Notes: generated by a model not told the origin, from the sequence alone. 14,418 bases of DNA from JAHEFX01 sp964614585 (GCA_964614585.1 CAZTLW010000056.1:1-14418); one strand, 5' to 3'. Positions 1-7,845 are shown, counted from the first letter of the stretch. Made by a program: numbers and translations.

Positions 1-287
1 TCGGCGGTCTGGTCGAACGACACCGACCCAGCCGCGAACGCCGCCGCCAACTCGGGCTCGGACTCCAGCGCCGACGCGGTCTCGGCCAATCGCCGGGCCG
101 ACCGCCGATCGACGCCGGTGCGCAACTGCACCCACTCGACCACGTCGCGGGCCCCATCGACCTGCCACAGCTCGCGGGCGTCGACCTCTCGGACCAGCCC
201 CATCAACGTGTGGGTCGCCGCCGCGATCAACGCCGCGGTCTGATCGACCATCAACTCGAGCGACGAATCGCTCGCTTCACCGAACAT
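1..287 (-). CDS. DUF222 (13E12-type) protein, 5' part only
   Basis: Leftward reading frame that leaves the window at position 1; only about 95 N-terminal residues are visible. It starts MFGEASDSSLELMVDQ, and further in carries VVEWVQLRTGVDRRSARRL followed by ALESEPELAAAFAAGSVSFDQT. That is the typical DUF222 pattern: an all-helical region with an xxWLxxxxGxxxxxARxxxxxA segment and then a 'PxLaaAfaaGxvSfdQ' segment. Family members usually end in an HNH nuclease domain, which would lie outside the window. The chosen ATG (285-287) has a GGAAGGGA stretch about 9 nt upstream. An in-frame ATG at 335 would add 16 residues but has no ribosome site. Third positions are mostly G/C, supporting real coding. 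The family is often multicopy in actinobacteria and its role is unsettled. The HNH domain is inferred, not seen. Confidence 0.8.
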   Translation of the reverse strand, partial: MFGEASDSSLELMVDQTAALIAAATHTLMGLVREVDARELWQVDGARDVVEWVQLRTGVDRRSARRLAETASALESEPELAAAFAAGSVSFDQTA

Positions 288-394
288 CGAGGCGGTCCCT
301 TCCGCCTCCCATTCGATCGTGCCACCCCCAACCATCGCAGGAGGGTGCGACAGAAGCGATGAGATGACCGTTCTGGGCGGCTCACTCCCGCCCG

Positions 395-991
395 TCAGGC
401 GTAGGCGAGGGACGTGTACATGTCCTTGTCGCGGTCGTAGTCGAAGCGACGAGTCAAGCCGAGGGATTCGATCGTTGCGATCTGATGGTCGAGCTTCTCG
501 TTGGTGATGATCACTGGCCGTTCGATCGACCAGTCGGTACGGAGCCAATCGAGCAGCGCCTCGAGCAACGTGCGCTCGAATTCGTCTACCCAGGTCGATG
601 GCCGGACCCAGAACGAGACCGTTGCGTCGATGGTCGAAAGGTCGGTGCCATCGTGCGACGTCACTTCCGCTGTCTGGTACATCGGGTCGTCTCCCGCAAG
701 GATGTAGATGCAGCCGACCGCCTGACTCTCGTCGTTGTTCATCACGGTGTACGTGTAGCGCAGTCCCTTGCGGTGGTTCTCGCCCATCCACTCGAGATCG
801 GAGCGGTTGTCCTCGACTGAGAAATCCACCGGTGGGTAGGGAGGATCCTGTTCCCAGTGGTAGAGGAAGTCGCGACTCGCCATCACCGCATCGTGGTCCA
901 AGACGGCGTCGGAAGGACGCAGCGGCCGGACCATGAACCCATCCGCCGAGAATCCCTCCGCCGGCTCGATTCCGCGCTCTCGCAAACCCAT
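395..991 (-). CDS. GNAT-family N-acetyltransferase
   Basis: A 198-residue protein that fits the GNAT fold: an N-terminal 'FMVRPLRPSD' strand, then 'YTYTVMNNDESQAVGCIYI' (the two central antiparallel strands, with the cofactor-edge strand ending GCIYI). 'SFWVRPS' then precedes a long amphipathic helix (FERTLLEALLDWL), and a C-terminal 'ESLGLTRRFDYD' resembles the GNAT 'yeklGF' tail. It would transfer an acetyl group from acetyl-CoA to an amine; the substrate cannot be told. The start at 989-991 was chosen because GAGG lies 9 nt upstream and because the 33-residue upstream extension (to 1090) is Cys/Trp-rich, unlike the family, and would overlap the promoter side of the divergent yceD gene. Codon use is less extreme than in the housekeeping block, which may reflect acquisition. 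It is divergently transcribed from yceD. Confidence 0.75.
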   Translation of the reverse strand: MGLRERGIEPAEGFSADGFMVRPLRPSDAVLDHDAVMASRDFLYHWEQDPPYPPVDFSVEDNRSDLEWMGENHRKGLRYTYTVMNNDESQAVGCIYILAGDDPMYQTAEVTSHDGTDLSTIDATVSFWVRPSTWVDEFERTLLEALLDWLRTDWSIERPVIITNEKLDHQIATIESLGLTRRFDYDRDKDMYTSLAYA

Positions 992-1110
992 GGGTCTGAT
1001 CCTCGCACGATCGGTCCACCCGGGCCGAGCAAATGGCGCGCACGCCCAGCACCCGATGTGCCAGCGACACATTTCGCGACCTCCGCACACCCATGCGTCG
1101 CCGGTCGCGA

Positions 1111-1116
1111 TACCGT
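1111..1116 (+). promoter_or_regulatory. -10 box for a probable leaderless yceD transcript
   Basis: TACCGT fits TANNNT and is followed by six bases and then the ATG at 1123. That places the expected transcription start at or next to the start codon, the arrangement of leaderless actinobacterial mRNAs. No Shine-Dalgarno is visible before this ATG and no convincing -35 box is seen. It would drive the long yceD-rpmF-plsX-rnc-mutM run. Confidence 0.4.
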
Positions 1117-1122
1117 CGCGGC

Positions 1123-1617
1123 ATGGACTTCTCGCGGTATCTCGTCTCCGATCTCCTCGCCCGGCCCGGCAGCCACCGCGACGAGGACGTGGCGGTGCCC
1201 GTGCGGCTCTCGTCGGACTCGGTCACGGTCGACGGCGTCGCCACCGGGCGGCTGCGGATCGAGGCTGCCGGCGCGCTCATCGTGGTTCGGGGGAGCGTCG
1301 CCGTGCCGGCGACGATCACCTGCAGTCGCTGCCTCGTCGAGTTCGAGGGCGGGTTGGTGACCGACCTCACCGCCACCTACGGCGACCCCGACGACCCGGA
1401 CGCCCGTCCCATCTCGGGTGACGGCCGGATCGACCTCGCCGAGGCCGTCCACGAGGAGTTGGCGATGGTCATGCCGGCGGCCCCGGTGTGCCGGGAGGAC
1501 TGCCGGGGGCTTTGCGCAGTCTGCGGGAGCGACTTGAATGTGGATCCGTGCGACGGGCACGAGGAACCCTCATCCTCTCCCTTCGCCGCCCTCGAAGACC
1601 TCTTCCCGTCCGAGTAG
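1123..1617 (+). CDS. yceD: YceD/DUF177 family protein, large-subunit rRNA processing factor
   Basis: A 164-residue protein with the DUF177 layout: an N-terminal 'MDFSRYLVSDLL' start, a strand-rich middle containing CSRC (C67, C70), an acidic stretch, and the C-terminal hallmark CREDCRGLCAVCGSDLN (cysteines about 123-134) followed by a further Cys at 143. The family has been linked to 23S rRNA accumulation/processing and is nearly always encoded directly upstream of rpmF, as here (17 nt gap). The ATG at 1123 is preferred over in-frame starts at 1033 and 1093, because it begins the conserved domain and sits behind a TANNNT box at leaderless distance. The upstream extension is Arg-rich and not family-like. 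The cysteine pattern suggests metal binding, which is inference. Confidence 0.9.
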   Translation: MDFSRYLVSDLLARPGSHRDEDVAVPVRLSSDSVTVDGVATGRLRIEAAGALIVVRGSVAVPATITCSRCLVEFEGGLVTDLTATYGDPDDPDARPISGDGRIDLAEAVHEELAMVMPAAPVCREDCRGLCAVCGSDLNVDPCDGHEEPSSSPFAALEDLFPSE

Positions 1618-1634
1618 TCACCAAGGAGCCCGCC

Positions 1635-1820
1635 GTGGCCGTACCGAAGAAGAAGATGAGCCGGTCGCGCACCCGGCGTCGCAAGTCGCAGTGGAAGCTC
1701 GACCGGCCGGATGCCGTGGCGTGTGCCCAGTGCGGTGAGCCCAAACGACCGCACCGGGCGTGCCCCAACTGCGGCATCTACCGTGGCCGGGAGTTCCCGT
1801 CCGCGGTCACCGAGGAGTAG
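1635..1820 (+). CDS. rpmF: 50S ribosomal protein L32, zinc-binding form
   Basis: A 61-residue basic protein beginning (V)AVPKKKMSRSRTRRRK, the universal L32 N-terminus, followed by CAQC (C30, C33) and CPNC (C43, C46) before GIYRGRE. The intact four-cysteine set marks the zinc-binding ('C+') paralogue; many actinobacteria also carry a cysteine-free copy used under zinc limitation. The start is GTG at 1635 with AAGGAG six bases upstream (1623-1628). It lies between yceD and plsX, the widespread bacterial order. The plsX ribosome site (GAGGAG, 1812-1817) is inside its last codons, so the two are probably coupled. The zinc state is inferred from the residues. Confidence 0.97.
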   Translation: MAVPKKKMSRSRTRRRKSQWKLDRPDAVACAQCGEPKRPHRACPNCGIYRGREFPSAVTEE

Positions 1821-1822
1821 CC

Positions 1823-2818
1823 CTGGCCCGCGTCGCGCTCGACGCGATGGGGGGTGACCTCGCCCCCGCCGAGACCGTTGCCGGTGCCGCCCTCGCGGTG
1901 GCCGCTGGCCACGACGTGGTGCTGGTCGGCGACGAGGCGGCGCTGGCGCCGCTGGTCGAGCATGCCGACCACGACCTCGAGATCGTCCACGCCCCCGACG
2001 TCGTCGGCATGGGCGACCATCCCACCCGGGCCCTGCGCGAACGGCCCCAGAGCTCGATCGCCGTCGCCGCCCGTCTCGTCGCCGACGGTCGGGCCGACGC
2101 CCTCGTCTCGGCCGGATCGACCGGTGCCGCCATGGCGGCGGCCGTCTTCCTCATCGGTCGGGTGCCCGGCGTGCAGCGGCCGCCGATCGCCACGGTGATC
2201 CCGGCGGTTCCCGACCCGATGATCCTCCTCGACTCGGGGGCGAACCCCGACTGCAAGCCCGAGCACCTCGCCCAGTTCGCCGTGCTCGGTGCCGTGATGG
2301 CCCAGACCTACCACGGGGTCGCGACCGCCCGCATCGGCCTGCTGAACATCGGCGAGGAGGCGGGCAAGGGTCGGGAGCTGGAGCGCCGGACCTGGCAACT
2401 GCTGGCCGACCTGGCGGCGGCCGACCCGGCGATCGAGTTCGTGGGCAACGTCGAGGGCCGCGACATCGCCGGTGGCAAGGCCGACGTCGTCGTGACCGAC
2501 GGGTACGCCGGCAACCTCGTGCTGAAGACCGCCGAGGGCTCGATGCGCCTCGCCGCCCTCGCCGCCCTCGAGATCATGTCCGACCTACCCCCCGAGAGCC
2601 AACAGGCGGCCATGCCGATCCTCGCCGGCCTGCGGGACCGCTTCGACCCCGACAACACCGGCGGGGCCCACCTGTTGGGCACCAAGGGCGTGGTCGTGAT
2701 CGCCCACGGGTCGTCGCCCGCCCGGGCGATCGAGCGGGCCATCCACGTCGCCGCCGAGGGGGCGTCGCGCGACCTCGTGGGACGCGTGACCGAGCGGCTC
2801 GCCGCCGGGCGGCCATGA
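1823..2818 (+). CDS. plsX: phosphate acyltransferase PlsX, probable CTG start
   Basis: PlsX converts acyl-ACP and phosphate to acyl-phosphate, the acyl donor for the first glycerol-3-phosphate acylation in phospholipid synthesis. It is a soluble, membrane-associated enzyme. Visible signatures are VALDAMGGDLAPAETV at the very N-terminus, LVSAGSTGAAMAAA, LLDSGAN, LLNIGEEAGKG, EGRDI, DVVVTDGYAGNLVLKT, and 'GGAHLLGTKGVVVIAHGSS' at the C-terminus. The conserved first strand begins directly after a CTG at 1823, which has GAGGAG five bases upstream; no ATG, GTG or TTG lies at that point. This gives 331 residues, normal for the family. The alternatives are an ATG at 1760, lying inside rpmF and adding 21 unlike residues, or the ATG at 1910-1847's side, namely 1847, which would delete the conserved strand. 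It overlaps rnc by 4 nt (ATGA). The function is secure; the start codon less so. Confidence 0.93.
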   Translation: MARVALDAMGGDLAPAETVAGAALAVAAGHDVVLVGDEAALAPLVEHADHDLEIVHAPDVVGMGDHPTRALRERPQSSIAVAARLVADGRADALVSAGSTGAAMAAAVFLIGRVPGVQRPPIATVIPAVPDPMILLDSGANPDCKPEHLAQFAVLGAVMAQTYHGVATARIGLLNIGEEAGKGRELERRTWQLLADLAAADPAIEFVGNVEGRDIAGGKADVVVTDGYAGNLVLKTAEGSMRLAALAALEIMSDLPPESQQAAMPILAGLRDRFDPDNTGGAHLLGTKGVVVIAHGSSPARAIERAIHVAAEGASRDLVGRVTERLAAGRP

Positions 2819-3486
2819 GCACGCTCGACCGGCTGCAGGATCGCCTGGGGCACCGGTTCACCGATCCGACGCTGCTCGAACGGGCCCTGACCCATCGCTC
2901 CCACACCGCCGAGCAGGGCGAGGCCCACAACGAACGGCTCGAGTTCCTCGGCGACGCCGTCCTCGGCCTCGCCGTCACCGCCCACCTGTTCGACCGCCAC
3001 CCCGAGCTGCCCGAAGGGCAACTCGCCAAGGCCCGGGCGGCGACGGTGAGCAAGGAACGCTGTGCCGAGATCGCCGCCGAGTTGGACGTCGGCACCGCCC
3101 TCCGGCTCGGGCGCGGCGAGCAGACGTCGGGGGGCCACGAGAAGGAGTCGATCCTCGGCGACGCCATGGAGGCCCTGCTCGGTGCCGTGTACCTCGACGC
3201 CGGCTTCGCCATCGCCCGGGACGTGACGCTCGCCCATTTCGCCCCCATCGCCGACGAGATGGCCGGCGACCCAGGGGCGCGGGACTACAAGACCCGGCTC
3301 CAGGAACGGTTGGCCGTCGACGGCCTCGTGCCCGACTACCGGGTGCGGGGCGAGGGCCCCGACCACGCCCGCAGCTTCGTCGCCGAGGTCCTGGTGGCCG
3401 GCTCGGTGGTGGGCTCGGGGGCCGGGTCGTCGAAGAAGGAGGCCCAGCAGTTGGCCGCCCGTGAGGCCCTGGCCCACCTCGGCTGA
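2815..3486 (+). CDS. rnc: ribonuclease III
   Basis: A 223-residue double-strand-specific endoribonuclease that processes rRNA precursors and other structured RNA. The nuclease domain (about 1-150) contains the signature NERLEFLGDAVLG (residues 39-51, with metal-site residues E40, E43 and D47) and ESILGDAMEALLGAVYLD, with D116 and E119. A double-stranded RNA binding domain follows (about 157-222), from DYKTRLQE to GAGSSKKEAQQLAAREAL. The length is standard. The ATG overlaps the plsX stop by 4 nt, and its own TGA shares one base with the mutM ATG, so all three are probably translated together. All catalytic acidic residues are present, so it should be active. Confidence 0.97.
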   Translation: MSTLDRLQDRLGHRFTDPTLLERALTHRSHTAEQGEAHNERLEFLGDAVLGLAVTAHLFDRHPELPEGQLAKARAATVSKERCAEIAAELDVGTALRLGRGEQTSGGHEKESILGDAMEALLGAVYLDAGFAIARDVTLAHFAPIADEMAGDPGARDYKTRLQERLAVDGLVPDYRVRGEGPDHARSFVAEVLVAGSVVGSGAGSSKKEAQQLAAREALAHLG

Positions 3487-4310
3487 TGCCGGAGCTCCCC
3501 GAGGTCGAGTCCACCCGCCGCCACCTCCTCGAAGCCCTCGAGGGGCGCCGCATCGACGAAATCGAGGTCGCCCGGGACCGCATGCTGCGCCGCCAGCCGC
3601 GGTCACGGGACTTCGCCGATCGATCGGTCGGCCGCCGGGTCGTCGCCCTCGACCGGCGCGGGAAGTTCATGCTGTGGCGCCTGGAGGGCGACCTGACGAC
3701 CGTGGTGCACCTCGGGATGTCGGGCCGCGTCCGGCTGGCCGACCCCACCGAGCCCCGGGACCCCCACACCAACGTCGTGTGGTCGGTCGAAGGTCGCGAG
3801 GTGCGCCTCGTCGACCCGCGGACCTTCGGCTTCGTCGCCTGCTTCACCCCCGAGGAGCTCGACCTGGCCCTCGCCGGGGTGGGCGCCGACGCCCTCACCG
3901 GGCTGCCCGACATCGCGACCCTGGCCGACCTCCTCGCCGACCGACGGGCGCCGATCAAGGCCCTGCTGTTGGACCAGCGGATCGTCGCCGGCCTCGGCAA
4001 CATCTACGCCGACGAGTCGCTCCACCGGGCGGGCATCGATCCCCGTCGCCCGGCCGGGTCCCTCGACCGGGCCGAGGTGACGGCTCTCCGGGCCGCCATC
4101 CCGCAGGTCCTCGATGCGGCGCTGGCCACCGGTGGCACGAGCCTCGACGACCTCGCCTACCTGCTGCCCGATGGGCGGGCCGGCGAGTACGTCGAGCGAC
4201 TCGGGGTCTACGGACGCACCGGGGCACCGTGTCGGCGGTGCGGCACGGCCATCGAGCGGGCGGTGGTCGCCCAGCGGTCCACCCACTGGTGCCCGAGGTG
4301 CCAGACCTAG
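3486..4310 (+). CDS. mutM: formamidopyrimidine-DNA glycosylase (Fpg/MutM)
   Basis: This enzyme removes 8-oxoguanine and ring-opened purines and nicks the abasic site. The 274-residue sequence starts MPELPEVE, giving the catalytic N-terminal proline and glutamate (P2, E3). It has the lysine in RRGKFMLW (K60), HLGMSG, DPRTFGF, LLLDQRIVAGLGNIYADE with the DNA-contacting Asn, and a C-terminal zinc finger with Cys 249, 252, 269 and 272 around the conserved QRSTHWCPRC loop. All key residues are intact. The ATG shares a base with the rnc stop (TGATG). Between it and smc lie 65 nt without a clear terminator. In actinobacteria this gene is commonly found between rnc and smc. Confidence 0.97.
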   Translation: MPELPEVESTRRHLLEALEGRRIDEIEVARDRMLRRQPRSRDFADRSVGRRVVALDRRGKFMLWRLEGDLTTVVHLGMSGRVRLADPTEPRDPHTNVVWSVEGREVRLVDPRTFGFVACFTPEELDLALAGVGADALTGLPDIATLADLLADRRAPIKALLLDQRIVAGLGNIYADESLHRAGIDPRRPAGSLDRAEVTALRAAIPQVLDAALATGGTSLDDLAYLLPDGRAGEYVERLGVYGRTGAPCRRCGTAIERAVVAQRSTHWCPRCQT

Positions 4311-4360
4311 CGCCATCGGTCGTGGGACGGACGTCGTCGGTGCGTTACGCTCCTCGAATC

Positions 4361-4370
4361 ACACGCGTGT
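4361..4370. promoter_or_regulatory. 10-bp perfect palindrome just upstream of smc
   Basis: ACACGCGTGT is a perfect palindrome that ends five bases before the smc ATG. It extends to a 16-bp near-palindrome (4359-4374, AT-ACACGCGTGT-AT with one mismatched pair). A TANNNT hexamer (TACGCT, 4346-4351) lies a little upstream, which would place the transcription start near 4358 and the palindrome in the short 5' leader. smc has no visible Shine-Dalgarno, so this element covers the place where initiation must occur. It could be an operator or a small hairpin; no binding protein can be named. Confidence 0.3.
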
Positions 4371-4375
4371 AATCC

Positions 4376-7300
4376 ATGTATCTCCGCTCCCTCAAACTCG
4401 CCGGCTTCAAGTCCTTCGCCGACCGGACTCGGTTGGAGTTCGAACGCGGCGTCACCGTCGTGGTGGGCCCCAACGGCTCCGGGAAGTCGAACATCGTCGA
4501 CGCCCTGGCGTGGGTCATGGGCAGCCAGGCCCCCAGCACCCTTCGCACCCAGCGGATGGAGGACCTGGTCTTCGCCGGCACGGCCACCCGCCCCCAGCTC
4601 GGGCGGGCGGAGGTGACCCTGCTGTTGGACAACAGCGAGCGGCACCTCGACCTCGACCTCGACGAGGTCTCGATCACCCGCCGCCTCTATCGCGACGGGT
4701 CGTCGGACTACGAGATCAACGGCGCCGCGTGCCGGCTGCTCGACATCCAGGAGTTGTTGTCGGACTCGGGCGTCGGCCGCCACCAGCACGTGGTCGTCGG
4801 CCAGGGCCAGCTCACCACCATCCTCAACGCCAAGCCCGAGGACCATCGGGCGGTCATCGAGGAGGCGGCCGGCATCCTCAAGCACCGGTTGCGCAAGGAG
4901 CGGGCCATCCGCCGCCTCGAGCGCACCGACGGCGACGTCCAGCGCCTCGGTGACATCCTCCGCGAGCTGCAACGCCAGGTCCGACCCCTGAAGCGCCAGG
5001 CCGATGACGCCGCCCGCCACGACGCGGTGCGCGACGAGCTGCTGGCCCTGCGCCGGTGGCTCGGCGGCGAGGAGTTGCGCACCCTCGACGCCACGATCGC
5101 CGAGCTCGACGCCCGCACGGCCGCCGACGAGACCCGTCTCGCCGAGCAGGTGGCCGAGCTGGAACGGGCCGTCGGCGCCCTCGAACCGCTCGAGGCGGCC
5201 GCCGGCGACGTGGGTCGGGAGCTCGACCGGGCCACGGCTGCCGCCGCCACGCTCGAGACCCAGGCGGAGCGGCTGCGTGGGCTGGCATCGGTCGCCGCCG
5301 AGCGCCGCCGGTCCCTCGCCGCCCGCTTCGAGGGGGCCGACGAGCGCCGGGCCGACCTCGAGACCGAGCACGCCGAGCTGCTGGCGGGCCGGGGCCCGGC
5401 TCGGACCGAGGAGACCACCGCCCTCACCGCGGCCGAGAACGCCGACGCCGCCCTCCGGGAGCTCGACGACGAGCTCGAGGCACTGGCCGAACAGGAACGG
5501 CTCCCCGCCGAGGGAGCCCTGGTCGTCGTCCGCTCCGAGCTGCGGGGCCTCGAGACCGCCGCCGACCGGGACGGGCGCGAGCTGCGCCGTCTCGAGGGTC
5601 GGCTCGCGGAGCTCGACGAGGCCCCCGACGACCCGGTGAACGACCTCGCCGGCCGGGTCGCTGCTGCCGAGGCCGAGGTGGATGCCGCTCGCACCCGCCT
5701 CGCCGCCGCGGACGAAACGGTGGGGGCCGCCATGGACGCTCGCGAGCGGGCCGACGCGGTCGCCCGCGACGCCGCCGCCGCCCACGCCGCCGCCACGTCC
5801 CGCCGGGATGCCCTCGAGGCGGTCGTGGCCGGGGCCGCCGACCCCCGCGCCGTGGCCCGGGCCTCCGACCTGGGGCCGCGGATCGGCACCATCGCCGAGG
5901 TGCTCGACGTCCCGCCCGAGCTCGCCCACGCGGTCGACACGGCGCTCGGTGCCCTGTCGGACGCCCTGGTCTTCGCCGATGGCACCGACCTCGCCCCCAT
6001 CGTCGATGGCCTCAAGCGCGAGGGCCTGGGCGGGGTACCCCTCGTGGCCGCCCACGGCGGTCCCACGGTCATCGCCCGGATGGTCGCCGCCACCTGGGGT
6101 GCCGACGCCCTCGTCGACCGCCTGGGGCCGGCCGCCAACCCCGGGCTGGCGGCGGTGCTCCTTGGTGACGTGGTGCTCGTCGAGGGGTGGCACGCCGGGT
6201 GGGAGATCGTCTCCCGGCACCCCGAGGTACGGGTCGTGACCCCCGATGGCGACCTCATCACCGCCGCCGCCGTCGGCGTCGCCGATCCCGACGGGGCGAC
6301 CCCGGCGATGGTCGACGCCGCCCGCGCCGACGCCGAGCGGCGGGCCCTCGCCCACCACGCCACCGCCGAGGCGGTTCGGGAGGCGGAGGCCGCCCTCGCC
6401 GAGGCGCGCCGGGCCCACGCCGAGGCCGAGGCGGGTCTCGCCGACGCCGAACGCCGGCTCGCCGAGGCCGTCCGCACCCTCGAGGCCGCCCGCCGCCGCT
6501 CCGACGCGGCGGCGGACGAGTACGGCCGCCTGGACGAACGACGGTCCGCCCTGGGGCAGGCCATCGCCGACCGCGCCGAGCGGATCGAGTCGCTCCGGGC
6601 CCAGCTCGGCGCCCTCGAGGGCGAGGAGGCGGAACGCCAGACCGCCTTCGAAGCTCTGGCCGCCCGCCGGACCACGGTGGCGCAGCGACGCGAAGCGGCC
6701 CGGGCCGAGGCCCAACGACGTCGCGCCGAGGCCGGGGCGGCGTCGGAGCGACGGGAGGCCGTCGAGCGGCGCCTCGCCGTCGTGGAGCGGGAGCTGGCCT
6801 CCCTCGTCCAGACCCGATTCGACCCCGAGGCGCTCGACCGGCTGACCGTGGTGGCCGACGCCGCCCGGGAGGCCCTCGCCGTCACCCGTGACCACATTGC
6901 CGCACTCCGCGAGCGGCAGGTGTCACTGCGCGACCGCTCCGGGGAGGCCGTCCGCCGGCTCGCCGATGCCCGCCGCCGGGTCGACGACCTGCGGTCGTCC
7001 ACCGAGGCCCTTCGGGCCAGGCTCTCCGACGACAAGGTCACCCTCGCCGAGGCCCGGGTGCGGCGCGAGTCGGTCGCCGAGGGGCTGCGCCGCGACGCCG
7101 ACGCGGACGAGGCCACCGCCCTCACCCAGCCCCGCCCCGAGCTCGACGAGGACGTCGATCCCCACCAGCGGGTCGAGGCCCTCGCCGCCGACCTCCGGCG
7201 GATGGGCCCCATCAATCCCCTCGCCGCCCAGGAGTACGCCGAGCTCGAGGAGCGCCGCTCGTTCATGGCCGAGCAGCTGGCCGACCTCGAGTCGTCCCGT

Positions 7301-7822
7301 GCCGAGATCCGCAAGGTGATCTCGGCGCTCGAGGACGAGATCGAACGCCTCTTCCTCGCTGCCTTCGAGGAGGTGTCGGCGGCCTTCACCGAGCACATCG
7401 AGGTGCTCTTCCCGGGTGGCAAGGGCGAGGTGGTCCTCACCGAGCCCGACGACCTGCTCGGCTCGGGCGTCGACATCGCCGTCCAGCCGCTCGGCAAGAA
7501 GGTCTCCCGGTTGTCGCTGCTCTCGGGCGGTGAGAAGTCGCTGGCGGCGCTGGCGTTCCTGTTCGCCGTCTTCAAGGCGCGGCCGAGCCCCTTCTACGTG
7601 CTCGACGAGGTGGAGGCCGCCCTCGACGATGCCAACCTCCGCCGCTTCCTCCGCCTCGTCGACGCGTTCCGCGGCACCTCCCAGTTGCTGATCGTCACCC
7701 ACCAGCAGCAGACGATGGAGGCGGCCGACGTGCTGTACGGGGTGACCATGGAGCCGGGTGGCTCCTCGAAGGTGGTCGCCAAGCGCCTCGCGGACCAGGC
7801 CGAGCTCCCCGCCGTCTCCTGA
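4376..7822 (+). CDS. smc: chromosome segregation ATPase SMC
   Basis: A 1148-residue condensin subunit, slightly short of the roughly 1190 usual for the family. The N-terminal head starts MYLRSLKLAGFKSFADRT and has Walker A GPNGSGKSN (31-39). It is followed by 'LLSDSGVGRHQHVVVGQGQL' (about 135-143 onward). A long Ala/Glu/Arg heptad coiled coil follows (about 170-490). A hinge lies around 498-640 (from LGPRIGTIAEVLDV), and the return coiled coil runs to about 980. The C-terminal head has signature LSLLSGGEK (1046-1054) and Walker B FYVLDEVEAALDD (D1077, E1078). It should dimerise at the hinge and act with ScpA/ScpB, which are not in the window. The start is fixed by the conserved N-terminus although no Shine-Dalgarno precedes it. 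A 36-nt gap with an inverted repeat separates it from ftsY. Confidence 0.98.
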   Translation: MYLRSLKLAGFKSFADRTRLEFERGVTVVVGPNGSGKSNIVDALAWVMGSQAPSTLRTQRMEDLVFAGTATRPQLGRAEVTLLLDNSERHLDLDLDEVSITRRLYRDGSSDYEINGAACRLLDIQELLSDSGVGRHQHVVVGQGQLTTILNAKPEDHRAVIEEAAGILKHRLRKERAIRRLERTDGDVQRLGDILRELQRQVRPLKRQADDAARHDAVRDELLALRRWLGGEELRTLDATIAELDARTAADETRLAEQVAELERAVGALEPLEAAAGDVGRELDRATAAAATLETQAERLRGLASVAAERRRSLAARFEGADERRADLETEHAELLAGRGPARTEETTALTAAENADAALRELDDELEALAEQERLPAEGALVVVRSELRGLETAADRDGRELRRLEGRLAELDEAPDDPVNDLAGRVAAAEAEVDAARTRLAAADETVGAAMDARERADAVARDAAAAHAAATSRRDALEAVVAGAADPRAVARASDLGPRIGTIAEVLDVPPELAHAVDTALGALSDALVFADGTDLAPIVDGLKREGLGGVPLVAAHGGPTVIARMVAATWGADALVDRLGPAANPGLAAVLLGDVVLVEGWHAGWEIVSRHPEVRVVTPDGDLITAAAVGVADPDGATPAMVDAARADAERRALAHHATAEAVREAEAALAEARRAHAEAEAGLADAERRLAEAVRTLEAARRRSDAAADEYGRLDERRSALGQAIADRAERIESLRAQLGALEGEEAERQTAFEALAARRTTVAQRREAARAEAQRRRAEAGAASERREAVERRLAVVERELASLVQTRFDPEALDRLTVVADAAREALAVTRDHIAALRERQVSLRDRSGEAVRRLADARRRVDDLRSSTEALRARLSDDKVTLAEARVRRESVAEGLRRDADADEATALTQPRPELDEDVDPHQRVEALAADLRRMGPINPLAAQEYAELEERRSFMAEQLADLESSRAEIRKVISALEDEIERLFLAAFEEVSAAFTEHIEVLFPGGKGEVVLTEPDDLLGSGVDIAVQPLGKKVSRLSLLSGGEKSLAALAFLFAVFKARPSPFYVLDEVEAALDDANLRRFLRLVDAFRGTSQLLIVTHQQQTMEAADVLYGVTMEPGGSSKVVAKRLADQAELPAVS

Positions 7823-7823
7823 G

Positions 7824-7840
7824 CCGGGGACGGTCCCCGG
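7824..7840. repeat. inverted repeat between smc and ftsY
   Basis: CCGGGGAC, one base, then GTCCCCGG: a perfect 8-bp inverted repeat beginning two bases after the smc stop codon. As RNA it would form a short, very GC-rich hairpin. No T-run follows, so a classical intrinsic terminator is not supported. It may protect the 3' end of the smc mRNA, attenuate read-through or mark the transcript boundary before the ftsY start signal. Confidence 0.4.
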
Positions 7841-7845
7841 AGCCC

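Noticed and set aside
1056..1072. ATGTG/CACAT inverted repeat between the GNAT gene and yceD
   Set aside because: The arms are only five bases with a seven-base loop in a divergent gap, too weak to call an operator.
992..1090. Longer N-terminus for the GNAT gene starting at 1090
   Set aside because: It adds 33 unlike residues, lacks a ribosome site and would run into the divergent promoter region of yceD; the start at 991 has GAGG at good distance.
1033..1122. Longer N-terminus for yceD from 1033 or 1093
   Set aside because: The added segment is Arg-rich and unlike the family; the conserved domain starts at 1123 behind a TANNNT box.
5000..7200. Apparent repeats of GCCGAG/GCCGCC in smc
   Set aside because: They encode the Ala/Glu/Arg heptads of the coiled-coil arms; they are irregular and not a DNA repeat array.
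4307..7575. Very long antisense open frames (862 and 955 codons) opposite smc
   Set aside because: They are the mirror of the G/C-ended codons of smc on the other strand. Their translations are low-complexity (Gly/Val/Glu or Ser/Ala/Arg) with no domain, while the forward frame is a textbook SMC.
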